This document shows, one piece after another, positions 12,501 through 24,500 of a stretch of DNA of 64,000 nucleotides. The notes under the pieces are model-generated. The model was not told the DNA's origin and did no database searches. It saw only the letters and a list, made by a program, of their open reading frames with translations. The position numbers and the translations under genes were made by a program. Numbering within the stretch: position 1 is the first letter of the stretch; each line of letters opens with the position of its first letter. Origin of the DNA: Nematopogon swammerdamellus (Eukaryota > Arthropoda > Insecta > Lepidoptera > Adelidae); assembly GCA_946902875.1 (NCBI GenBank), contig OX336359.1, positions 4,340,001 to 4,404,000 on the forward strand. Direction: 5' to 3'.

Positions 12501-15500
12501 AGTACTTTTTGGTGAAAATCATTTAATCGAGATTTGGTGGACGGTTAACTTTCACCTTTATTAAATAAAAATAAAAAGACTAACTTACATACTTAACTAG
12601 TAGAATTGATCTGCAATAGGTAAATTCCAAACACTTAAATTTGAATGACATCAAAAGAAAAAAAAGGGGAACTGGCTGGACAAGGTCATTGCACTCCCTA
12701 GACCTAAACAGCATTTTTGACAAATCTCACCATACTCACTGTCCATTGAGTTTTTATTCCAATTTTCATTTTTTGTATGAAAAAATAATTCGGAATTTCG
12801 ATTTGAGTGATAAGGATGTTTTTCTTCTAATAATGAGTACTTTCTATTCCTGAAGTTTCTCAAGCCTATCCTGAAACACCCTGTATAACTACTTCCAGAA
12901 CTGTTTTCTTGAATGTTTTTTATTTATTTATAATTAGTTCAAAATTACCACAGGAAAAACTTCTAGATGTTCACGCATCGCTAAAGGAGTCGGAAACCGG
13001 TGGCGGGGAGGCAGGCGAGGACCAAACTTCGGAGCTGACACTTCTAAACGTCTCGGGATGGAGCTCGGAGGAACTGGCCCAACTCCGCAGAGAAGCAATC
13101 GCCAATTTCACTCCACCTCCTGGTATTTCTTTTACTATATAAATCAGAGCGAGATAATTGATTTTTTCCGTGTACGATGATCCTTTTTGTCTGATACAAA
13201 CTCATATTTCATCACTCTCTCATTCCTTGCTCAGTTTTATCAGTCAGCGTGTATGCGTACACTCTACACACATACACATACACATACACATACGTACACA
13301 TACGCCTCTAAAATTCTCCTCCAGTCCTCCCGGCCTTCAGCGATACGGAACCACTGCTTTCCGCCGACTTACGTACTAGCTGTCGTCGTCGCACCTGGCG
13401 GATACTTGCTCTTGTGTCAAATTCCCGAGTTCAGCTTGTGAGCATGCTGGAATACCTTTATAAAGCGTCGATGAAGGTGGGTTTGAAGATGAACCGGGAC
13501 AAAACCAAGGTCACAGCGACCGAGGTTATGACTGGGGAACAAATTGTTATTGACGGAGAAGTGATCGAATAGGTCGAAGTGTACGTATATCTCGTTCAAA
13601 ATTCTGCGGCTTGGCAGACAAGGTTCGCTTATGGAGGTCGAGAGACAAATTCTATTTATTGTGCTCAAATTTTTAGAAATAATCGTGACTTGAGGGAAAC
13701 AAGCTTAGCGTGGGACGCCCCAGGTTAGGTGGACAGACGAGCTAAAAAAGGTAGCCGGGAGAGAAGATGAAGGATGAGAACAGCGAAAAACCGCATGTTT
13801 TGGCGTGCTATGGGAGAGGCATGTGTCCAGCATTGGACCGATACGGGTTGCTGATGATGAGGTAAATTCTTATTTGAATGTTTGCAGATAACACCTACTT
13901 GTTAAAACTAAGGTTTAGACTGAACGAGGCAACTGCTTGCATGGCCGACGTGTGCCAACAGGCGCTAACGAATAGAGACCTCTTACTCGACTGGATTCTG
14001 GAAACAATGGTAGCTGGACAGGTAAGATTTCGCGTTTATAATTTGTTCCTCATTAGAGAAAATGTTGTCATGCACAGACGAGCGTTGTGCCGATGCGGCG
14101 CATATTTGGCTACAAAAGGCTACTGCGACAGATTTTGGCGCGTGAAGGTCTTCAAGAAGTTACAAAGGCGGCCAGAAGTAGCCACTACTAATATGAGAAG
14201 AAGTCTTGGTGTTTAAAAACCCGTTTGAAATAAAAAATTTAATATATAATTTTTTATGGAAACTGACACAGTTAATTACTAGCGTGGTGAACTGGGTACC
14301 ATGTCAATGCTTCCCTTTGGTCGTGCAAGCTACACTGAACTGGACGGAAAACACGAATTATTTACATGGCCGTTTCGACCGATCTTTTATACACTGCGGT
14401 GGTATTAACTCGGGTGGGTTGAACCCTACCACCTAAAGAGGTGAGGACCTCCAGTTTTACGCGGAATCCGAACCACGATCATCCTCTAGTGGTCGAAGGG
14501 TCAGCCATTCAAGTTCTGACCGCGCCCAAGATTTGCTTATGATGATAACGAACGACAGTCGACGCCACTGAGCTACCGAAACTGACGAATGCTACAGAAT
14601 GAAGCGGAGAGAGACCGGAAGGATCATGGATCTGGCGAAGGCATCTTCTGAGAACGAAAGTTCTCAGTAGATCCACACCTTCAAAACTGGATCTAATGAG
14701 AAAAAAAAATCTCACTAGATTCACCATGGATCTGGCCAATAGATCTTCTGAGAATGATCCGACCGGAAGGGGGCGATTGACAATCGAACGTGCACATCAG
14801 TACTTGGACGGGATTCACTCTGATGTGTGGTCGGTAGACTCAGAGGCCGGTAGGGAAATTCGGCAATTCGAAATGCTCTCCTTTACTGGCTAGGCATGGT
14901 GAGCTACCGAGGCTGACCAAAATTTCTCCCGACAGGAAGAACCGGACGGTGCGCAGCTATTAAGGCTGAAGAAATTCAGAACGGAGGGCCAGTCGCTGGC
15001 CGAGATGCTCGAGGAGATGACGAATAAGGCGGAGGCCGACGTCGAGGTTGCTCTGGAACTTTCCAAGTGAGTATTCGCACCATAAAGGACCATGAGCAAA
15101 AATGTAAAAAGACTGGGCTCAACCACCAACAGAGATGAGATTACTGCTAATATATTTGTTCTACCATAAATAAAAAGATATAAATTCATTGTTGTGCAGA
15201 AGCAATTGGGTTATTTTGTTATTAAATATACGTTCTACCATAAATAAAAGGAGATAAGTTTCTCTCCATGCTTGCTACGTGCTTGTTTTTTTTCTGCAAT
15301 GGAATTGCAGTACGAAGAGAGCCCTTTACAATGCCATATGAAATTATCTGTTGGACACTGAGCTTAATCAATACTAATAATAAATCTGTGAGGGATGGTT
15401 ATGGAGTAAGTTACTTTGTTTTATGTTATAATATAATATACTGCGTTTGTAGACTATGTATGATAGAAAAACTGAATTGACGATTTTTAGAAATATTTTC

Positions 15501-18500
15501 TGTATGTATGTATGTTCCTTCATAACTCTTAAATAGATCATCCGAATTCGATTAAACTTAGTAAAAGCACATTTAACTATACGCGACACAGGATGTGGCT
15601 CTCATACAGACCGAATTGTTCCGCGCGCCGAAATAAAGGTATGGTAGCGGTCTTACTTACTTTCTTCCTTTTAAATACGAATTTCACGCGAGCGAAGCCG
15701 CGGACAAAAGCTAGTATTCTCATATGTGACTGAATCAAAGTTGACTCAAGGTCCTTTCTTTCCTTAGTCTTCTATCGTCCATTAATTGTCCACTTTCATT
15801 AATTGCACTTTTCAAGAGGGGCGTGAATACCTAACAGGCCGGCATGGCATTCGCAACCACCGCATACGACCGAATGTCCAGTCCATGGGCAGCCTTGTTT
15901 TTGTTGTTCGGACTCGTTCTCCGCGCTTAAGTTCACTCCATTGTGGGCCTTTTGCGCGTCCTACGGTCTTACTCCAACCAGCCGAGTTCTTCCAGGAGGC
16001 GGCACACTCTCTTTGGATCTTGGCACGCCTCTCGAAGTGTAGTAGGGCCTCCCAGCTCTTTCGCCCTTAGGTCTGCCACCTCCTAGCACTCCAGCAGCAC
16101 GTATGTGGATGTCTCGTCCGCCTGCAGGCATGCTCTGCACAGTGGACCTTCCGTTACTCCAATTACATAGAGGTGTCTGTTAAGTGTACATTGACCAGTA
16201 AGCATACCTATCACTATACGTAGTTTTGCTCTATGGACACGGAGCAGCGTCTTGGTGAGTCGGAGGTCAGGCTTCGCCTTATGGGTGGCTCGGCGTCTGT
16301 CGCACCTTCAATAAAAATAAAATGTGAAAAAAAAAATTTATGGATTGCGCGACATTTGGCATCGTTACACCTACAAGTAGGTGTCTAACGATACCCATGG
16401 ACATTCTGTGATACACGGGGATTGCGAATGCCATACCGGCCTGACAGGAGCCTTTTCACGCCCCTTTTGAAGAACCCCAGGCAGTACTTGGGAGGAAATA
16501 GATGGGCAGGGAGTGCGTTCCACATTTCCCCGGTTCTGTGAATAAAAGATCTACAGAGCCGGTTGGTTAGGTCGTAGATCCGTGGTAGATCCGTGGTAGA
16601 TCGATTGAATATGGGTGCATCCCCTGCCCAGTACGCGTAGTGCGGAGGTGGAATGGGGACGCCGGAATCGCCTTAAACAGCTCCTCCGAATACTCCCCAT
16701 GAAGTAGACGATAGAACACACTTAGGGAGCCGACGTCCCTACGGAGTTACAGTGGTTCTAAGTCGCGGGTCACCGCAGGGTCACCCACTAGTCGCACGGC
16801 ACGACGGTGGATTAAGTCTAGCGGCGCAAGCTGGTATTTAGCTGAGCCATCCCACAAGTGCGAGCAGTACTCCAAGCAGGAGCTAACCTGTGTTTTATGC
16901 AACGTCAGTTTTTGTCCCGGCATAAAGTTTTTTTTTTATTATTGCAAGCGCGACATATGGCGCCGAGCCACCCATAAGGTGTCTAACGACGCCCATGGAC
17001 ATTCGGTCGTATGTGGGGGTTGCGAATGCCATGCCGGCCTGACAGGTTTTTTTTTATGTAATCCGGTATGGGTGGCTGAGTTTGAGGGACTAAAGCGCAT
17101 GCTCCGACCAGCCAATATCACCTCCGAGAAGGTAGGTGCCATACCGGAGACTTCCCTGGATTGCTGGCTATATTGGACTAGAGGAGAACACAACCGAGGC
17201 TGCTATGCGGCCATCTTACATCCAGTACGGTGGTACCAACCCAGTCGGCTACAATTTGATCCTACCACCTAGTAAGGGGCAAGGGAAGGGACCTACAGTT
17301 TTACACCGGTTCCGAACGGTGAAGCAGCAGGTGTAGGTATGCACGTAAAGGTGCCCATTCACGCCCCTCTTGAAGGACCCGAGACCGTACTTGGGGGGAA
17401 ATATATGAGCAGGGAGAGCGTTGCAGAGTTTGCCGGTTCTGTAGAAGAAAGATCTGCAGAATCGATTAGTACGCATCCGCGGTCAGTCCAGCATATAGGG
17501 ATGCGATCCCTGCCCAGTGTGTGTGGTGCGGAGGTGGAAAGGGGACGGCGGGTACCGCCGCACTTTTTTTAGTACGCCCAGCTTTTTTGAGGCCAGCTTG
17601 GCCTTGCCCTGAATGTGGCGCCTTGTGTTTGTGTAACGGCAGGCGGGTGTGGACGGAGCGCGGCGCGCTTGAGGCTGTGGGGGACTCGCTGCTGCGAGAC
17701 GTTGCCGCTCTGCACGCTCAGGTGGAAGACCTTCAGCAGCAGCTCGCCGCGGCGCTGGACCAGCAGCCGCCGCCGCCGCCGCCGGGCATTGATCGCCTCG
17801 AGGTGACATAGTTAAGGTGTTTCGTTAGTCATGTCAATAACTTCGGGGGGGGGGGGGGGGGGTTACATACACACTCAAATTTAAACAGGTTACGCATAAA
17901 AAATATTATATGTTTTAGCATTACTTTTCGAGAAATTTAACAAAACATGTTTGCTACCTAAACAATAACCTGTGTGTAACAGTAGGTAACATGCATTGTA
18001 CGGGATCAATGACCGTACTATGTTCAAATGCAGAACAGCTGTTTGTTGTAAGTGAGTCACAAGGTCACTATGATTGGTTTTTACAGCTACTTATTTGATT
18101 TTATTTTTTTGTTATGTTATGATATGAGTTAAAATGCTCCTATAAACATATGTTTTTTTTTTGCGTAAATTGTTTGTTTGAGTGCGTATGTAACCCTCCC
18201 GAAGTTATTGGCATAACTAACGAAACACCTTATATAAATAAATGACATGACCTAGAACGATAAAAAGGGTATGGACGCCGCCGGACTGTCAAATGGTTGT
18301 GTGAGAATATCGTCGCAGAGTTGCGGAAAGCGGAGTGTACTTACCGATGATAAGATATTCCACTATTGTGCACACTAAACTTGGCTGTGTTTTTACACGT
18401 AAACACAGAGCATGCGGGCATTTTAAACAGGTTTTTACGAACGCAGTCGATGACAGACTGACGGGCCAGCGCGCGACCGTCCAATGAAACAAGTATGCTT

Positions 18501-21500
18501 TTACTTAAATCGTATTACGCTGGCGAGGATAGGGTTCGGGGTCGATACCTTTTTTATCGTTCTAGGACATGACGTACCGTGTGGGGCCCGGTACTTAAAA
18601 AGAATAGCCCCACTGCATCTCTTCCCGTGTATGTCGTAAAAGACGACTAAGGATATGACTCCCTTCTTATTTTACTAGGTGGTAGGTCGGTCGAAACGGC
18701 TATGTAAAAAGTTCATGTTTTCCCGTCCAGTTCAGTGTAGCCGGCACGACCGAATGGAAGCGCTGACATACTCGTAGTTTCCCGAGTTGTTATGTGCTGA
18801 CATCACGGATGTAGTAAGTAGAGTAGGTGACGTAGCCAACCGTGTCCGTATACGAAAAAAAAACCGACCAAGTGCGAGTCGAACTCGCGCACCGAGGGTT
18901 CCGTATCGCCATGTCATGGTCAACGCCACTCACTCCATCTATGGCGTGTTTTATGAAATCCTCAGATTCAGATTCAGATATGCTTCAAATTAATAAAAAT
19001 TCATCATTAGTTAAAATGCTTCATACTGTTTTCGGTAGATGGCGCGCATACACTTTTTAGTCTCTTGTATGGGGACCCCGTGATTTTTTTACTTTTTATT
19101 ATTTTTATCATTTGTTGTTGTATCGGCTTTAATAAATAATAACACAATATTATGAGAAAAGTTTCAACGGGCTACCATTTTTTTTTTATGTAATCCGGTA
19201 TGGTTGGCTGAGTCGGAGGGGCCAAAGCACATGCTCCGACCAGCCAATATCACCTCCGAGAAGGTAGGTGCCATACCGGAGACTTCCCTGATTGCTGGCT
19301 ATATTGGACTAGAGGAGAAGACAACCGAGGCTGCTATGCGGCCATCTTACATCCAGTACGGTGGTACCAACCCAGTCGGCTACAATTTGAGCCTACCACC
19401 TAGTAAGGGGCAAGGGAAGGGACCTACAGTTTTACACTGGTTCCGAACGGTGAAGCAGCAGGTGTAGGTATGCACGTAATTTTTTTCGTCAGAAAAAGCT
19501 CATTGGTACACGCCGACCGGATTCGACCCTCGCACCTCTCACATGAGAAGCCGATGCCCATACCACTCGGCCACCCGCCGCTTATAACCTATTACGGTTC
19601 AAGAGATACAGCCGTTGGACAGACAGACGGACAAACAGACATACGGCTTAGGCTCAGCAATGGGGTCCCGTACGATAGATACGGAACCATAAAAACTAAT
19701 TTTCGCGCAGACCATAACTCAAGAGCTGGCGGACGAGCGCACGACTTCGGAGACACTGCGCGAAAAGCTCGCCAGCACAGAGACCCAGCTTCGTACGGCG
19801 AAAGCTCGAATCAACAAGATGGACCGCCAGCTGAAGGAGACAGACTGCAGTCTATCTTGCCTCACCACTACCGTGAAAAACGTCGAAGATCAGGCGAGTC
19901 TTGAAAAAATACTTTTTAAGCCCCGGTGGCGGGGCGCGGGCGGTACGCGGGCAGGGCGAGCTATCTGTCTGCGTTTCACTCGCGTCGCGTCCATCCGTAT
20001 TCCCTCTGCCCGCTGCCCCGCGCCCCGCGCGCGCCCGATTAGAGCATTACAACATTACACTACATTAATAACTTTAAAAATGGATCTCCGCAACGGGGGT
20101 ACCTAGAACCCTACTTCTTTTGCTAATTTTGCAAATTACTTTTGCTACAAAGCGTAGAATAGCCTCCTTAAAGGAATTACACCAGTCCGGGGACACCCTG
20201 TATAAGTCAATGTGTGTAAATAAATAATATTCATTCAATGTTTCTTGGACAGAATCGACAACGGGAGGTGCAGCTCGACTCGAAGGTCCGCAAAGCCCGC
20301 GATGCTCTCAAATCCAGCGAATTCACCGTCAGTGATCTCAAAGTGAAGCGCGATGCTTTGGAGCACAGGTAGGTCACATTCTGCCTGCCTGCCTATTCTA
20401 TATTGGCGATTATGGCAAAAACAGCGATATACGCAGCTCTGTCTTACTAGACGCATTAAGAAGCCCGCTGTAGCGAGCTTTGGAGCACAGGTACCATCCT
20501 TATTCTCACCTCGGGCTCATCACATTCTGCCTGCCTTTTTTTTTTTATAGACAGCCGGCGCGGATTTCTGTGCCCAATACTTCAACGGAAGATCAGACAC
20601 AGCCAATAACACCATTCCTCGCAAAACCTCGCTCAGAGAGGCGCCATGCCGGCTATGAGGCGGACAAAGAGGTTGCCGTCTAATTTATTGACACGCCTTT
20701 TGAAGATTCCCAGGTTATAGGTATTCTATATTGGAGATTACGGAAAAAACAGCTATATACGAAGCTCTGTCTCACTGGACGCATTGAGAAGCCCGCTGGA
20801 GCGAGCTTTGGAGCACAGGTACCATCCTTATTCTCACCTCGGGGTCATCACATTCTGCCTGCCTATTCTATATTGGCGATTACGGCAAAAACAGCTATAT
20901 CCGCAGCTCTGTCTCACTAGACGCATTTAGAAGCCCGCTGGAGCGAGCTTTGGAGCACAGGACCATCCTTATTCTCACCTCGGGGTCATCACATTCTGCC
21001 TGCCTATTCTAATTGGTGATTATGGCAAATATAGCTATATACGCAGCTCTGACTCACTAGACGCATTAAGAAGCCCGCTGGAGCGAGCTTTGGAGCACAG
21101 GCACCATCCTTATTCTTACCTCAGGGTCATCACATTCTGCCTGCCTATTCTATATTGGCAATATGGCAAAAACAGCGTTATCCGCACGCATTGAGAAGCC
21201 CGCTGGAGCGAGCTTTGGAGCACAGGTACCATCCTTATTCTCACCTCGGGGTCATCAGCATCACATTCTGCCTGCCTATTCTATATTGGCGATTACGGCA
21301 AAAACAGCTATATCCGCAGCTCTGTCTCACTAGACGCATTGAGAAGCCCGCTGGAGCGAGCTTTGGAGCACAGGTACCATCCTTATTCTCACCTCGGGGT
21401 CATCACATTCTGCCTGCCTATTCTATATTGGCGATTACGGCAAAAACAGCTATATCCGCAGCTCTGTCTCACTAGACGCATTGAGAAGCCCGCTGGAGCG

Positions 21501-24500
21501 AGCTTTGGAGCACAGGTACCATCCTTATTCTCACCTCGGGGTCATCACATTCTGCCTGCCTATTCTATATTGGCGATTACGGCAAAAACAGCTATATCCG
21601 CAGCTCTGACTCACTAGACGCATTAGGAAGCCCGCTGGAGCGAGCTTTGGAGCACAGGTACCATCCTTATTCTCACCTCGGGGTCATCACATTCTGCCTG
21701 CCTATTCTAATTGGCGATTATGGCAAAAATAGCTATATCCGCAGCTCTGACTCACTAGACGCATTAAGAAGCCCGCTGGAGTGAGCTTTGGAGCACAGGT
21801 ACCATCCTTATTATCACCTCGGGATCATCACATTCTGCTTGCCTATTCTATATTGGCGATATGGCAAAAACAGCGTTATCCGCAGCTCTGTCTCACTGTA
21901 CGCATTGAGAAGCCCGCTGGAGCGAGCTTTTTTTTAAATTTGTAATTTAACTTTTTAATTATATTTTTTTTTCATTACAGCGAATGCGAGTGTATAATAT
22001 AAATGCATATACGAGCGTATAGTAGTATAGTATATATACTTACCGTGTGGGGCCGGTACTTAAAAAGAATAGCCCCACTGCATCTCTCCCCGTGCATGTT
22101 GTAAGAGGCGACTAAGGGATAAGGACAAGATACTGCGCTAAAGGGCGACAGGCTAGCCACTTCTCACCTTGGCGCAGTCCTTCCACCTAGTCATGCAGCA
22201 GGTGGGTTCTTCGTGTCTTACTTGCTGCTTGATAGTTGTCTTGTCCGTATACTGTGCTAAACGTGGCGGTCGGTGTTGTGCTGTAATTTACCAGAGTCCT
22301 TATAGCACAACACCGATTACTCTGCTTACCCTGATTGTCGGGATACAGCGTGTGTTATGTATGTATGTATGTATGTAGTGTATATACTTTTTTGAACGCA
22401 GGATCACTGAGCTGTCGGAGCAGATATCTGTATTGTCTGAGCGTCATTCGAATACGGTGGCTATGCTGCGCGGTGAGATCTCCTCACTTGGTGAGCGGCT
22501 CGAGGTGAAGACCCGCGAGGGCGATCAAGAGACGGAGCTGCGGAGGCTGGCGGAGCAGGCCCTAACCTCAGCCAGCGCAAACATCCACGAGCTGCGGGCC
22601 AAAGTCGCTGATCTCGAAAATAAATTGCCTAATCCCGGTATGTATATTTTTTTTAGCACCACTGCTTCTCTCCCCGTATATGTACCGTATGAGGCCGGTA
22701 CTTTAAAAGAATAGCCCCACTGCATCTCCCCGTGTATGTCGTAAAAGGCGACTAAGACACATGAGTCCCTCCTTATATTACTAGGTGGTAGGATTTAACC
22801 CGCCCGGGTTGGTACCACCGCACTGAATGAAAGGTCAGTTCGAAACGGCTATGTAAATAGTTTGTGTTTTCCGTCCAGTTCAGTGTAGCCGGCACGACCG
22901 AAGGTAAGAGTCCCCAACAGTCCCCAAATCTACTGGCATGGCGGCGCCTTACTCAGCGTGGTTTCGCGAGTAGAGGTGTTTTTGGCTCTGTCGACTGCAC
23001 CATTGGTCCCTCGACACAACCGCACATGTTGGTTTGCATAAAAAAAACGAGAAAGAGAGATTTTCGCAAGTGACTCCGAAAAATGAACAGACATAGGAGT
23101 TTAACTGTGTTATTAATTATATTCATTTTTAAGTTTTTGGATTAACAGTAGGTATAATAAAGACTTACATAAGTCGACGTTTCGCCTGCCACTTCGCGAG
23201 CTTCTTCAGGACCTGCGGGAGTTCCTGGAGCCGACGTCTGGTGTCTGTTGTACCAGACGTCAAAACAGTTTTGACGTCTGGTACAACGGACACCAGACAA
23301 CGAATTAAATTATCGGGAAGTGGCATACAATGCACCGAATTGTGGCGCGCTATTGGTGAGCATTCAGCACCCTCTCCAATCCTTGTCTCTCCTTTATACG
23401 TATCAAATTGCCATTTAACCGTCTTACTCTATCGACGTTCACAGAGCGGAAACGTAACGTGATGTATGAGGCGCTCGCGCACTTACGCTGTTTTAAATAT
23501 TGGCAATGCATAGAACAACTCCAATCGCACCTTTCTACCGGTAAAATGTATGACGAGGGCCCGTCCAGAAAGTAGAATGTCGTTGACACCAGACGTCTGG
23601 TACAACGGACACCAGACGTCGGCTCCAGGAACTCCCGCAGGTCCTGAAGAAACCCGCGAAGTAGCGGGCGAAAACTTAACATTTAATAGACATAGGAGTT
23701 AGTCTCTTTATCAAGCCTGTTCCACCCATGCCACAGAATATAATATAATTTGATGCGCTCAAAATAGAGACGGCTATGGCTCAGCGGAGTGGGGAGCGTC
23801 GCGAGACAAAGCGGGCGCGAGGCAGTTTCCTCTTTACTAGAGCGGGATGGAATTCGCCACAAGCACAAGCTGATTACGATAAAACAAAGCGAAGGCGAAT
23901 AACGCGCAAATCTTTTTTATTTTAATAAGTATGAAATTGCGGTTCACTAAAGAATATAAAATTGTATTTGGAGAAAAATTATAAAAAATGTACATTAATT
24001 CTTTATATTTTTACAATAGAAATTGCTGTAAAAATAGATGAATATTTGGATTTTTTTTCTGTCGAGCGAAGTTAAAAAACTTGCTGTTTCAACCTCATGG
24101 TTCACTAAAGATAATCCTGTAGATTGAAAACCTAGAACATCCCCTATACTTATTTATAACTTTTCACAGGTGTGCATCAAATTCGAAAGTACAGATGACC
24201 CGGGTTGGTGTTCTGTGTCCCGGGGAGTAGCCGGCCTCTTAAAGCAAAAAACTATAATATGCATCTCGCTAGAAGTGTGTCGATGTGTTCGTAGACGTCC
24301 CGACAGAGAGGGAGATAGGTGCGTGGGCGGAGGCGCAGGCGACGCAGGAGGCGCTGAGGAGGGCGGAGGACGAGCTCGTCGTCACCAGGAGGGACAAGAT
24401 GCACTTCCTCGAGACCCTCGCCAATATTACCGTTAGTCTCGCCAGGGAATTCTACCGCGCCCTGCAGCATGTAACGTATATGTGAGGGGTATACAGGATG

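Noticed and set aside
12307..12522. Minus-strand 71-codon frame rich in Ser and Lys
   Set aside because: No splice sites, partner exons or recognisable similarity; it overlaps sequence that looks repeat-derived.
20235..20456. Minus-strand 73-codon frame over exon 11
   Set aside because: Antisense shadow of exon 11; the plus strand has matching splice sites and coiled-coil pattern.
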